From: Acidobacteriales bacterium 59-55
Lineage (GTDB): Bacteria; Acidobacteriota; Terriglobia; Terriglobales; Acidobacteriaceae
Assembly (NCBI GenBank): GCA_001897435.1
Contig: MKSV01000007.1
Span: 744,001-808,000, forward strand
DNA length: 64,000 bases
Direction: 5' to 3'
Shown here: positions 34,211 to 43,510 of the stretch, piece after piece
How positions within the stretch are numbered: the stretch's first letter is position 1
Layout of the letters: every line of letters starts with the position of its first letter
Position numbers and translations under genes: made by a program
Notes under the pieces: generated by a model
Database searches by the model: none
What the model was told of the DNA's origin: nothing
The model's input: the letters and a program-made list of their open reading frames with translations, nothing else

Positions 34211-34432
34211 ATGCCAGAAGAAGCAGTCAAGATCACCGTACGCTGCAACGGCCCTTTGCGGGTAGAAGGACATATCGTATTAACCGATGCGGATGGCAAG
34301 GAGTGGGACCTGACGGGCAAGCCGGCGATCTCGCTTTGCCGTTGCGGCGCGAGCGCGAATCGCCCGTTCTGCGATGGCTCGCACAACAAGATCGGCTTTC
34401 AGTGTTCGGCCAGTCCTGTGCTTCTCACCTAA
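34211..34432 (+). CDS. CDGSH iron-sulfur domain protein
   Basis: The 73-residue protein has one CDGSH motif, CRCGASANRPFCDGSH, at residues 43-58, which binds a 2Fe-2S cluster with three Cys and one His. Its N-terminal half (ITVRCNGPLRVEGHIVLTDADGKEWDL) matches the MitoNEET-like bacterial form of unknown biological role. It stands 90 bases after the UBP-type gene and is probably expressed on its own or with it. Confidence 0.93.
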   Translation: MPEEAVKITVRCNGPLRVEGHIVLTDADGKEWDLTGKPAISLCRCGASANRPFCDGSHNKIGFQCSASPVLLT

Positions 34433-34525
34433 CCAGGTAAAACCGCGTGATCGAGAGTCCGTTCGTTCTTCAGCGGAAGGGACCGTGACTGGATTTGCGC
34501 ATCTTGTGATCAAGATGGAGATTCG

Positions 34526-36700
34526 ATGAAGATTCGCGGCTATCTTGGGGTAAAGCTTGCCGGGATTGTCCTGGCATCCACGCTGGTTGCGTGGGCGGGC
34601 CAGGCACCGCAGGCGCCTGTCGCTACGCCTGCGGTATCGGCGGCCCCACAGACTCTCGACCAATATGTGGGGCAGTATCGAGAACCGGCAGAACCGGATA
34701 CGGTCGATTCGGTCTACCTCGACGGCGGCAAGCTCTACATTGAGAGCGAGCGAACGGCGCGGATGGAACTGCGCCCCGAGTCCCCGGACCACTTCGACAC
34801 ACCCGGATCGCAGTTGCGCATGGAATTTCTGCGCGATGCGAAGGGGAAGATCACCAGCCTGAAGATGATCTACGGGCCGGACGTTGCATGGAGCCTGGAG
34901 CGCTTCAGCGACGTCGGCATCCGGCTCAATCATTCTCGCCCCTATTCAAGCAGGGAAGTGATGATCCCGATGCGCGACGGGATCAGGCTTCATGCCGTGA
35001 TCCTGCGGCCGGAAGGGTCGGAGAAGAGTGGGGAGGCGCTGCCGTTTCTGATGCAGCGAACGCCTTACGGCACGGATGCGAACAACTCCGAGAGTGTGAA
35101 CGGCAATAAGCCGGAGCTGGCGGAAAGCGGATATATCTTTGTATTCGAGGATATTCGCGGGCGATATCAGTCCGAGGGCAAGTTCGTGATGAACCGCCCT
35201 ATCGTCGCGCACAAGACCATCCACGACGTGGACGAGACGACGGACACGCGCGACACCATCGACTGGCTCTTGAAGAATGTTCCGAACAACGACGGCCGCG
35301 TCGGCGTGATGGGAGTCTCCTACCCGGGATTTCTGGCGATGATGGCGGGAATCGACGCACATCCGGCAGTGAAGGCGATCTCTCCGCAGGCTCCCATGAC
35401 CGATGTCTGGATGGGAGACGATTTCTTTCACAACGGCGCGTTTCGCGAGTCGTATGGATTCGACTATGTCCAGCAGTTGGAGGGACAGAAGACGGACAAG
35501 CCGGTGGAGGACAAGGAGGATATCTACGACTTCTTCCTGCATCACGTGAACTTTGCCGGAGCAGCGAAGTTCGCGCATATGAGCAAGCTGCCGACGGCGA
35601 AGGCCTTCCTGACGCAGCCGTCCTATACCGAGTTCTGGCAGAGGATGGCGGTACAGCCGCATCTGACGAAGGTGGAAGTTCCCACACTTGAGGTCGGTGG
35701 CTGGTGGGATCAGGAGGATATGTGGGGAACCCAGGCGCAGTATGCTGCCCTGAATCCGCACGATACGAAGCACGAGGTCTTTTTAGTGCTCGGGCCCTGG
35801 AATCACGGAGGATGGAACTGGACGTTGAGACACCTGGGAGCGATCGACTTTGGAGCGGCCACGGGGGGGCAGTATCGCAAGACCATCGAGGCTCCATTCT
35901 TTGAGAAGTATCTGAAAGATCGTCCGGGGTTCGACCTGAAGGATACGGCGAGTTTCCGTACAGGTATCGACCGGTGGGAGCGCTATGACGTGTGGCCGCC
36001 GAAGAAGGGATTTCGAGACGCGAAGATGTATCTGACCGCGGGGGGCGGCCTCAGTTTTTCAGCGCCCGCGGCCGGAGTTGCAGACGGAGGAGTTGCGGCG
36101 AAGTATGTCTCCGATCCGGCAAACCCGATTCCTTACCGTCACCGGCCCATTCAGCCGACCTATGGCAAGGGATCGAAGTGGAGGACGTGGCTGGTGGAAG
36201 ATCAACGCTTCGTAAGCAGCCGCAAAGACCTGGCGAACTTCTCCACTCCGGTTCTCGATCACGACGTGACCGTGACGGGCGATGTGATGGCCGATCTATT
36301 CGCATCGACGACAGGAAGCGATGCGGACTGGGTGGTAAAGCTCATCGACGTGTATCCCGATAACGCGGAAGGGGAGATGGCTGGATATCAGTTGATGATT
36401 GCGGACGAGATCTTTCGCGGGCGCTATGTGAAGAGCTTCGAAAAGCCGGAGGCCCTGGTGCCGGGGAAGGTGACTGAATTCAAGTGGAGCCTGCATGGGG
36501 TGGACCATACTTTTCTGAAGGGACACAGAATCATGGTGGAGGTACAGTCGAGCTGGTTTCCGCTGTACGACAGGAACCCACAGACCTTTGTGCCAAACAT
36601 CATGAGGGCTTCGAAGAAGGCCTATAAGGCCGAGACAATGACGATCTATGGGTCGGTGCAGTATCCTTCGCATCTGGAATTTTCTGTTCCCGCGCAGTGA
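34526..36700 (+). CDS. exported CocE/NonD-type (S15) hydrolase
   Basis: The 724-residue protein has a signal peptide (YLGVKLAGIVLASTLVAWAGQA), a 100-residue beta-rich N-terminal extra domain (DQYVGQYREP..), an alpha/beta-hydrolase domain with the nucleophile motif GVMGVSYPGFLAMMAG (Ser in GxSYxG) and His in LGPWNHGGWNW, and the C-terminal jellyroll (VTVTGDVMADLFASTTGSDADWVVKLIDV). Such enzymes cleave acyl esters, amides or X-Pro peptides. The N-terminal extension and export suggest a periplasmic or secreted acylase/peptidase. Substrate unknown. Confidence 0.88.
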   Translation: MKIRGYLGVKLAGIVLASTLVAWAGQAPQAPVATPAVSAAPQTLDQYVGQYREPAEPDTVDSVYLDGGKLYIESERTARMELRPESPDHFDTPGSQLRMEFLRDAKGKITSLKMIYGPDVAWSLERFSDVGIRLNHSRPYSSREVMIPMRDGIRLHAVILRPEGSEKSGEALPFLMQRTPYGTDANNSESVNGNKPELAESGYIFVFEDIRGRYQSEGKFVMNRPIVAHKTIHDVDETTDTRDTIDWLLKNVPNNDGRVGVMGVSYPGFLAMMAGIDAHPAVKAISPQAPMTDVWMGDDFFHNGAFRESYGFDYVQQLEGQKTDKPVEDKEDIYDFFLHHVNFAGAAKFAHMSKLPTAKAFLTQPSYTEFWQRMAVQPHLTKVEVPTLEVGGWWDQEDMWGTQAQYAALNPHDTKHEVFLVLGPWNHGGWNWTLRHLGAIDFGAATGGQYRKTIEAPFFEKYLKDRPGFDLKDTASFRTGIDRWERYDVWPPKKGFRDAKMYLTAGGGLSFSAPAAGVADGGVAAKYVSDPANPIPYRHRPIQPTYGKGSKWRTWLVEDQRFVSSRKDLANFSTPVLDHDVTVTGDVMADLFASTTGSDADWVVKLIDVYPDNAEGEMAGYQLMIADEIFRGRYVKSFEKPEALVPGKVTEFKWSLHGVDHTFLKGHRIMVEVQSSWFPLYDRNPQTFVPNIMRASKKAYKAETMTIYGSVQYPSHLEFSVPAQ

Positions 36701-36741
36701 CGCTGCCTTTGCACTGAGGGTAGGTGGTTGGGAGGAGTGGC

Positions 36742-37296
36742 ATGATTCGAAAGATCAGCAGCCGCGAGGTCTACCGGAATCCCTGGACCCGCGTGCGCGA
36801 GGACGTGATTGAGCGGTCGAACGGCGAGCGGGGAATCTACGGGGTCGTCGTTAAAGACCCCTCGGCGATCATTATTCCTCTGGAGAAGATAGGGGAAAAC
36901 GAGTTTGTTTACTTGATTGAACAGTTTCGCTATACCGTCGGTGGGCGGTTCTGTGAGTTTCCTCAGGGTGGATGGGAGATGGCGGAGGTGGATGCGGAAG
37001 AGATGGCGCGAGGGGAGCTGCGCGAGGAGACTGGCCTGCGCGCCGAGAGGATGACCCATCTTTCCACCTGGCAGATCGCCTATGGGGTTATGAGCCAGAA
37101 GCAGCATGTATTTCTGGCGGAGGGTCTGACGATGGGGACGGCCGAACCGGACGCGGAAGAGCATGATCTGATCGTGCGGCGGGTGAGCGTCGGTGAATTT
37201 GAGCAGATGGTTCTGGATAACGTGATCGTGGACAGTTGCTCTATCGCGGCCTGGGGGCTTTACCGCATGTGGCGAGAGCGGCAAGCTGCGGCATGA
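36742..37296 (+). CDS. Nudix hydrolase (ADP-ribose pyrophosphatase type)
   Basis: The 184-residue protein has a Nudix box GGWEMAEVDAEEMARGELREETGL near residues 72-95, close to the consensus but with Gly where the usual Arg-Glu-Leu begins (GELREE). The sequence before it (NEFVYLIEQFRYTVGGRFCEFPQG) is that of ADP-ribose/nucleotide-sugar hydrolases. GGAGGAG just upstream of ATG 36742 fixes the start. The exact nucleotide substrate cannot be told. Confidence 0.87.
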   Translation: MIRKISSREVYRNPWTRVREDVIERSNGERGIYGVVVKDPSAIIIPLEKIGENEFVYLIEQFRYTVGGRFCEFPQGGWEMAEVDAEEMARGELREETGLRAERMTHLSTWQIAYGVMSQKQHVFLAEGLTMGTAEPDAEEHDLIVRRVSVGEFEQMVLDNVIVDSCSIAAWGLYRMWRERQAAA

Positions 37297-37426
37297 TTCT
37301 TCCGCCGGTAAAAATCGTTCGCGCTGAAACGGATTTCCCGGTACATTGGAGGCCGTGACCGGAGGCGGTTTGGGCCGTGTCATGGTGCGCTTGCGATAAA
37401 GAAATGGCGGCGCCTGGAGAATTGAA

Positions 37427-38617
37427 ATGGCGGTTGAGGCAAAGTCGTCGCCGGCGGCTCGCGAAGGAGCGGTGACCCGGGTCAAACCCGGTAGACTGAT
37501 GTCGCTCGATCTGCTGCGCGGGCTCACCATCGGCTTCATGATTCTGGTGAACGACAATGGCAGCAGCGCGGCTTATGCGCAGCTCAAGCACTCGGTGTGG
37601 AACGGCTTTACGTTCACGGACCTGGTCTTTCCAACCTTCCTGTTTCTCGTCGGCATCTCGACGGTGCTTTCGACCGCGTCGCGGCTGGCGCGGGGAGACA
37701 GCAGGCAATCGCTCTTTCTGCATACGCTTCGACGCGCTGTGATCCTCTTTCTGCTGGGACTGCTGGTCAACAGCTTTCCGCACTTTCACTGGCATACGCT
37801 GCGGTTTTACGGAGTACTGCCGAGGATTGCGATCTGCTACTTCATCGCGGCTTCGTTGTATCTCCTCACCCCGAAGTGGCGCAATTATGCCGCGCTTGCA
37901 GTCGCTCTGCTGGTCGGCTATTGGGCGCTGATGCGATTCGTTCCCGTGCCGGGCTTTGGAACCCCGGGGCGCGATGTTCCGCTGCTTGACCCGGATCGCA
38001 ACCTGGTCGCATGGCTGGACCGGCATATCTTTGCCGCCTCGCACCTCTATGAGAAGACACGCGACCCCGAAGGCCTGCTCAGCACGCTGCCCGCGCTGGC
38101 GACAACCCTGATCGGTCTGCTCACCGGCATCTGGCTGCGAACGCAGCGGAGGTTGAACGAGAAGATAGGCGGCATTGCCGTTGCCGGTGTCAGTTGCCTG
38201 TTGCTGGGCTGGCTCTGGAACTTCTCTTTCCCCATCAACAAGAAGCTGTGGACGAGTTCGTTCGTTCTATTCGCGGTGGGGTTGAGCCTTTTGCTGCTGG
38301 CGCTTTCCATCTGGATATTCGATGGACGGACGGCAGAGGAGGCGAAGGGGAGCACGCCGTCTCTGCTCTTCACTCCGTTGCTGGTCTTCGGGACAAACGC
38401 GATTACGGCCTATGTCTTCTCCGAACTGCTGGCATCAACGTTCGGAAATATCTTTATCCATCCCCGCATGAATCTCCATCATTGGCTCTACGACACCATC
38501 CTTGGCGTCGTGCCCAATCCGGCGTTTGCTTCACTGCTCTATTCGCTGGGATTCGTCGCGGTGTGCTGGATACCGGTGTACTGGCTCTATCGGCGGCGAA
38601 TCTTTATCAAAATCTAG
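37427..38617 (+). CDS. HGSNAT-like membrane acyltransferase (DUF5009/DUF1624)
   Basis: The 396-residue protein has about ten transmembrane helices and the family entry motif SLDLLRGLTIGFMILVND near residues 26-43, then FTDLVFPTFLFLVGIST, LRRAVILFLLGLLVNSFPHF and a C-terminal LHHWLYDTIL. Relatives include human heparan-alpha-glucosaminide N-acetyltransferase, which moves an acetyl group across a membrane to a glucosamine. The bacterial acceptor is unknown. Its stop overlaps the convergent outer-membrane gene by four bases. Confidence 0.87.
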   Translation: MAVEAKSSPAAREGAVTRVKPGRLMSLDLLRGLTIGFMILVNDNGSSAAYAQLKHSVWNGFTFTDLVFPTFLFLVGISTVLSTASRLARGDSRQSLFLHTLRRAVILFLLGLLVNSFPHFHWHTLRFYGVLPRIAICYFIAASLYLLTPKWRNYAALAVALLVGYWALMRFVPVPGFGTPGRDVPLLDPDRNLVAWLDRHIFAASHLYEKTRDPEGLLSTLPALATTLIGLLTGIWLRTQRRLNEKIGGIAVAGVSCLLLGWLWNFSFPINKKLWTSSFVLFAVGLSLLLLALSIWIFDGRTAEEAKGSTPSLLFTPLLVFGTNAITAYVFSELLASTFGNIFIHPRMNLHHWLYDTILGVVPNPAFASLLYSLGFVAVCWIPVYWLYRRRIFIKI

Positions 38618-40032
38618 AAAAGCGAGGGACGAGCGGATGCGCCCAGCAGGACATTGCTGATGGTTGCGGCGGTATGGTGTCCCTCGTTGCCTCCCCAGGA
38701 GAAGAGTAGAGACACGACGGGTAGCCCTCCGGCGTGGACGGTGAGGCCCGCGGTGAAGGTATGGCTGAGGTGGTCGAAGGCGATGTCACCGCGGTTCATG
38801 CCGACCTTGCCTTCGTCGATGGAGAAGAGGAAGCCCGCGGGCAGCTTGCCGAGGGAGTGTTCGAAGGTCCCTCGCAGAAGCAGAAGGTTGGGCGCGCGGA
38901 AGCGGTAGTCGGGGTAGCTGGCGAGGAGGGGTTGGCCGTTGAGGTCAGAGCCGCCGATGGTGGGGTCGAAGTAGAAGGGAACCACGCTGCTTGCGTTGGC
39001 GATGGAGCCTGTCATCAACAGACGGACGCCGATGGAACCTTCGAGATTCTGTGTGAGCGAGACGCGCGGGCAGGCGGCAGTGGTGGAACTCGTGGAGCAA
39101 CTGTCGGGCCCGTTCTGGTCGCGCGCCGCAGTGAGGCGGACGTTGCGATAGAGAGGGAATTCGTGTCCGAGATCGGCGGTCCAGCGACGGAAGGAGTAGT
39201 GCGAGTCGGATGGCGCGATGAACTGCTGAAACTTGAAGAGATAATTAAGCCGGAGAGAGTCGCGAAAGAGCGAAGGTCGGAGGCGGAGACCTTCACCGGC
39301 CTGAAGAAAGCCGGGTTGGCGGGCGAGGCCGGGAGCGGTGGCCTCCGTGTACAGAGCTTCGATGGAAGGACTCGATTCGCCATTGTTGCCGCGCAGGGAA
39401 GGGATGCGGCCGTTGAACTCGCCGAGCAGCGAGAGTCCGGCCTTGCCTGCCAGCGGGATGATGGCACTGGCCCCGGCGATGGTCTGGGTGAGGCCGAAGA
39501 CGCTGCGATCGGCGGCGAGCGTGTTGGGGCCGAGGCCATAGTAGTAGATGCGGTTGAGCGAGGTGGTCTCGGCGTAGAGATTGAAGAGCGGCGCGGTGCG
39601 ATAGAGGGGCGCAGATTTTTTTGGACCAGAGGCTCCAGGGAAGACGACGACGATCTTGCCGCCCGGCTGGCGATAGGCCTTCATGTAGGCACCGGCCCGC
39701 CAGGAGCCATTACCGCTGGCCACGGCATCTAGGTTCCAGTTGAGCCGCCACTCATTGGCAAAGTTCTTGTGCTCGACGAAGGCAAGACCGGCAGCGATGC
39801 CATTCTGCGGGGCAATGCTGCCGACGGCGATGTGCATGGGCTGGCCGGTTGCCAGAGTCTGCGCGCAACTGGCGATGCTGCCGAGCTTGAAACTTTTACA
39901 CGCTTGCAGCTCTTCGGCTTCGCGACGAAAGTCGGAATGGATGCGGCTCTCATTGCCGGACTGCGGCAGCGCGGGCAATACTGCCAGACCGAAGGTGGCG
40001 AAGAGGAGGAGTGAGCGCGCTACGGCGATCAT
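38614..40032 (-). CDS. putative outer-membrane beta-barrel protein
   Basis: The 472-residue protein has a signal peptide (LLLFATFGLAVLPALPQS) and an amphipathic, aromatic-rich sequence with many short beta segments (ANEWRLNWNLDAVAS; FNLYAETTSLNRIYYYG; VRLLMTGSIANAS), ending in Phe as many outer-membrane barrels do. No homologous family is recognised with certainty. Its start overlaps the upstream gene by four bases (ATGA), so it belongs to the operon with the Lys/Pro-rich protein and the phospholipase-like gene. Confidence 0.6.
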   Translation of the reverse strand: MIAVARSLLLFATFGLAVLPALPQSGNESRIHSDFRREAEELQACKSFKLGSIASCAQTLATGQPMHIAVGSIAPQNGIAAGLAFVEHKNFANEWRLNWNLDAVASGNGSWRAGAYMKAYRQPGGKIVVVFPGASGPKKSAPLYRTAPLFNLYAETTSLNRIYYYGLGPNTLAADRSVFGLTQTIAGASAIIPLAGKAGLSLLGEFNGRIPSLRGNNGESSPSIEALYTEATAPGLARQPGFLQAGEGLRLRPSLFRDSLRLNYLFKFQQFIAPSDSHYSFRRWTADLGHEFPLYRNVRLTAARDQNGPDSCSTSSTTAACPRVSLTQNLEGSIGVRLLMTGSIANASSVVPFYFDPTIGGSDLNGQPLLASYPDYRFRAPNLLLLRGTFEHSLGKLPAGFLFSIDEGKVGMNRGDIAFDHLSHTFTAGLTVHAGGLPVVSLLFSWGGNEGHHTAATISNVLLGASARPSLF

Positions 40033-40445
40033 GATCTCTTCCTCGGATGTTTAGCGGGAGCATGCTTTTTTGCGTGGGACTTCTTTGGAACGGCGGATGT
40101 AGTCTTGGCGGTTCCGCGCGATTGGCGGGTTTGCTTATGGTGTGATTTAGGTGCCGATCTTCGGGCGGGTGTGGAATCCGGTTTTTTGGGAGGAGCGGCG
40201 ACGATGGGAACGGGGGCTTGCCGCACAGCGGCGGGGTCGCGGAGAGCTGTCGTCATCTCGGCGATGTATTGGGCAGCGGCGGCTTCGGTGGTGAGATCGT
40301 GCGGAGAGAACTTTGTCGGCAGATTGAGTTGCAACTTGTGTTCGAGATGCTGAAAGTGTCTGATCTGCGATTTGACGAGATCGGAGATCGGTCGATTCTT
40401 CCGGAAGGCTTGCGGCGAGGGAGCGGGGACGCGAATGATGGCCAT
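40029..40445 (-). CDS. hypothetical Lys/Pro/Ala-rich protein
   Basis: A 138-residue protein with a helical N-terminal half (ISDLVKSQIRHFQHLEHKLQLNLP..EAAAAQYIAEMTTALRD) and a low-complexity, strongly basic C-terminal tail rich in Lys, His, Pro and Ala. It has no signal peptide or membrane helix. It lies between the phospholipase C-like gene (14-base gap) and the outer-membrane gene (ATGA overlap). Basic tails of this sort bind nucleic acid or acidic surfaces; function is unknown. Confidence 0.65.
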   Translation of the reverse strand: MAIIRVPAPSPQAFRKNRPISDLVKSQIRHFQHLEHKLQLNLPTKFSPHDLTTEAAAAQYIAEMTTALRDPAAVRQAPVPIVAAPPKKPDSTPARRSAPKSHHKQTRQSRGTAKTTSAVPKKSHAKKHAPAKHPRKRS

Positions 40446-40459
40446 GGAAGCGGCTCCTG

Positions 40460-41683
40460 TTATTCGAACTCGAAGCTGGGGCAGTCCTCTTCGCTTCGCA
40501 TCGTCTTGAGCGAGAGCTGGTCGAGGAAGGTATTGGCCGTTTTCTCTCGGGGAGAGCGCGCATCATAGGCACCGAGGAAGAAGTCGGTAACGGTGGCGGG
40601 GATGGACGCGTGCTCGAAGACATCATTGATGACGGAGCCTTTTTGCACCCACGGAGAGATGAGAATAGCCGGGACGCGGACGCCGAGACGATCGAAGTGG
40701 AAGGAGTCGAGCGTGCCCGTATCCTTCGGCTGGGCAACGAAGCCGTCGGGCGTGCAGGGGGGCGGGGAGACGTGGTCGTAGATGCCGCCGTGCTCGTCGT
40801 AGACGATCAGAAGGGCGGTGCTGGCCCATAGTTGGGGATTACTGCGAATCTTGTTGTAGACGGTGGCGATGAACTGCTCGCCTGCGCGGACGTCATGGTC
40901 GGGATGCTGGTCGCAGGCGATGGCCTCGCCGCTGCCGTCGGGGGCGTCATGGTCTGTGTAGTTGGGCTCAATAAAGCAATAGTCGGGAAGCGCGTTCTGA
41001 TCGCAGGCGCGGAGAAAGTCGGGGAAGGTGCCGAAGAGGCTCGGCTCGTTCTGCAGAAGGTTGACGACCTCCATGGTCGAGCTAGCCTGGTCGTAATAGA
41101 AGAGCTTGACCGTATTGTTGGCCGCGAGCAAGCGCTCGTAGATGCTCTTATATTGCTTGCCGACGTAGAACAGGTCCATGCTCACCTGGCCGAACGAGGT
41201 TCCGTAGTGAGCGAAGGCGCGGTTGCAGATCGTTGGGCCGGGAATGGAGGAGAACCAGCGGTTGAAGACGGCAAACTCAGTTGCCAATGTAGAAAGGACA
41301 GGCAGCTTGTCGGGAGTGAAGTAGTAGAGGATCTTATGCGAGTGGCCGACGTTCTGCTGCTGGTTGTAGTAGCTGCGAACGAAGCCCTGCATGGAGGGCG
41401 GCAGCGGCGGGCCTTTGGCGGGATCGCCGAAGATCTGGAGATTGACGGCGGCGAAGTGATGATTGGGGTCGGGATCGAGCTGGCTCTGGTATTCGGCAAG
41501 CGGAAGGACGGGAACCTGCGCTCCGGTGGTGTCCGGATTGGACTCGTTGCCGGTCAACCCGTCGATGGCGGAGTTTTGCGCTTTGAGCCCACCGAGCATG
41601 TGATCGAAGGAGCGGTTCTCCATCATCAGTACGACGACGTGCTTGAGTTTCTTGATTCCGGGTTTGGATCGGTCAGGTGTCAT
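40460..41683 (-). CDS. phospholipase C/acid phosphatase-type phosphoesterase
   Basis: The 407-residue protein belongs to the PF04185 alkaline-phosphatase-like superfamily. It has VVVLMMENRSFDHMLGG at residues 16-32, NRWFSSIPGPTICNRAFAHYGTS, CDQHPDHDV, and IVYDEHGGIYDHVSPPPCTPDG with Asp/His metal ligands. The family cleaves phospholipids or phosphate monoesters. No signal peptide or twin-arginine motif is seen at the N-terminus, unusual as most members are exported. First gene of the three-gene operon; the ATG is divergent from the AsmA-like gene. Confidence 0.85.
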   Translation of the reverse strand: MTPDRSKPGIKKLKHVVVLMMENRSFDHMLGGLKAQNSAIDGLTGNESNPDTTGAQVPVLPLAEYQSQLDPDPNHHFAAVNLQIFGDPAKGPPLPPSMQGFVRSYYNQQQNVGHSHKILYYFTPDKLPVLSTLATEFAVFNRWFSSIPGPTICNRAFAHYGTSFGQVSMDLFYVGKQYKSIYERLLAANNTVKLFYYDQASSTMEVVNLLQNEPSLFGTFPDFLRACDQNALPDYCFIEPNYTDHDAPDGSGEAIACDQHPDHDVRAGEQFIATVYNKIRSNPQLWASTALLIVYDEHGGIYDHVSPPPCTPDGFVAQPKDTGTLDSFHFDRLGVRVPAILISPWVQKGSVINDVFEHASIPATVTDFFLGAYDARSPREKTANTFLDQLSLKTMRSEEDCPSFEFE

Positions 41684-41879
41684 AACGTTGGCATTGATGG
41701 GGGACGAAGTTCAACAAGTATGCTGTCAGATAAATATTTTGTCCACAAAAAAGGAAAAAATGGAAAAGATAGTGTCGGTGTTTTTCGAGGCTGCCAAGGG
41801 TGGCGGCGCAGAACGTATCCACCGGTTTTTGCATCTGAAAGATGGAGCTGAGAATCTCGATTGAGGAAAGAAGAAGCAA

Positions 41880-43448
41880 GTGGACGATCGCGGAAAGATA
41901 ACGCACAAGCGCGGGGTTTGGGGGTGGATTGCCGTATCAGGTTTGATCGCCGTCATCGTGCTGGTGATCGTAGCGGACATCATGCTCCGTCGAGCAGGCC
42001 CGATCATCCAAGGGCGCGTGGTTGAGACACTGAGCACAAAATTTCATAGCAGGGTCGATCTGGACAAGTTTGACGTATCCGTTTTGAAGGGGCTGGAGGT
42101 CTCCGGCGACGGGCTGCGGATCTTTCCCCCGGACGATGTCGTGGCTGCCGGAGCGACGAAGCCGCTGATCTCGCTGGCTCATTTTTCATTTCATGCGGCT
42201 TTGTCCGGATTATTTCTCAAGCCGATGCATGTGGGGACCGTGCGCGTGAGCGGGCTGGCAATCAATATCCCCCCGCGCGAGATGAGGCAGCAATCGCAAG
42301 GCCCAAAGCGGAAGATGGGGAAGATCAAGATCGTGGTCGACGAGATCGTCTGCGACGACTCAAAGCTGGTGATTGGAACGGCCAAGCCGGATAAGGATCC
42401 GAAGGTCTTCGAACTGAAGCGGATCGTCATGCATAACGTGGGCCCGAACAGCCCATGGAAGTACGACGCTACGCTGGTCAACGCGATTCCGCGAGGGGAT
42501 ATCCACTCCATAGGAACATTCGGGCCGTGGAATACGGAGAGTCCCGGCGACTCGTCGGTGACGGGGCACTACACCTTTGACCACGCGGATCTGGGAACAA
42601 TTAAAGGCATCGGGGGAATACTCTCGTCGGTCGGCGACTTCAAGGGGCAGTTGAATCGAATCGAGGTGAATGGCACGACGGAGACTCCGGATTTCTCCAT
42701 CGACACCGCGAACCATCCGATGCCGCTGCACACGAAATTTCATGCAATTGTCGATGGCACCAGCGGCGACACCTATCTGCAGCCGGTCGAGGCGAAGCTG
42801 GGAGAGACCGAGTTTTCAAGCAGCGGCGAGGTGGTGAACGTAAAAGGGAAGGGCCACATCATTGATCTGGAAACCAATGTGCCGGATGGCAGGATTCAGG
42901 ATTTTCTGCAACTCGCAGTAAAGACGGAGCCTGCGGTGATGACCGGCCGGGTGGCGATGAAGGCCAGGGTGCATATCCGTCCGGGCAAGGAGCGTGTCCT
43001 GCAGAAACTGGGGATCAAGGGAGCGTTTACGCTGCGAGAGATTCACTTTACCAATCCAAAGGTAGAAGACAAGGTGGACATGCTGAGTCTGCGCGCGCAG
43101 GGCGATCCGAAGAAGGCCAAGCCGGGCGCCGAGGATGTGCACTCCCATATGCAGGGAGATTTTGTGATGGAGAACGCGAGCCTGCGCTTCAGCAAGCTGA
43201 AGTACTCTCTGCCTGGAGCTTCGATAACCCTCAGCGGTGTGTACTCGCTCGACGGCAAGCAGTTCGACTTTGCCGGCAAGGTGCGAACGGAGGCGAAGCT
43301 GTCTGAGATGGTGGCGTCAAAGTGGAAGTCGTTGCTGCTGAAACCGGTCAATCCCTTCTTCAGCAAGGATGGTGCGGGGGCCGTCATCCCGGTGAAGGTG
43401 ACCGGAACCCAGAGCGCTCCAAAGTTCGGGCTGGATATCGGTAAATAA
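41880..43448 (+). CDS. AsmA-like/DUF748 inner-membrane-anchored protein
   Basis: The 522-residue protein has one N-terminal transmembrane helix (GVWGWIAVSGLIAVIVLVIVADI) and a long periplasmic part of beta-strand and short repeats (SRVDLDKFDVSVLKGLEVSGDGLRI; SFSFHAALSG-like region; GAFTLREIHFTNPKVEDKVDMLS), similar to AsmA and the TamB superfamily. A likely task is lipid or outer-membrane homeostasis, as for other AsmA family proteins. The GTG has GAGGAAAGAAG upstream. It is divergent from the phospholipase-like gene. Confidence 0.75.
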   Translation: MDDRGKITHKRGVWGWIAVSGLIAVIVLVIVADIMLRRAGPIIQGRVVETLSTKFHSRVDLDKFDVSVLKGLEVSGDGLRIFPPDDVVAAGATKPLISLAHFSFHAALSGLFLKPMHVGTVRVSGLAINIPPREMRQQSQGPKRKMGKIKIVVDEIVCDDSKLVIGTAKPDKDPKVFELKRIVMHNVGPNSPWKYDATLVNAIPRGDIHSIGTFGPWNTESPGDSSVTGHYTFDHADLGTIKGIGGILSSVGDFKGQLNRIEVNGTTETPDFSIDTANHPMPLHTKFHAIVDGTSGDTYLQPVEAKLGETEFSSSGEVVNVKGKGHIIDLETNVPDGRIQDFLQLAVKTEPAVMTGRVAMKARVHIRPGKERVLQKLGIKGAFTLREIHFTNPKVEDKVDMLSLRAQGDPKKAKPGAEDVHSHMQGDFVMENASLRFSKLKYSLPGASITLSGVYSLDGKQFDFAGKVRTEAKLSEMVASKWKSLLLKPVNPFFSKDGAGAVIPVKVTGTQSAPKFGLDIGK

Positions 43449-43510
43449 GGTAAAAGAAAAGGCCGTCTCTCGTTCTTCATTGGAGCAGGGAGCTGCCCGG
43501 CAGAGAAACG

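Noticed and set aside
41684-41879. AT-rich intergenic region with a small ORF before the AsmA-like gene
   Set aside because: The small frame has no ribosome site or sequence family; the region is best read as promoters of two divergent genes.
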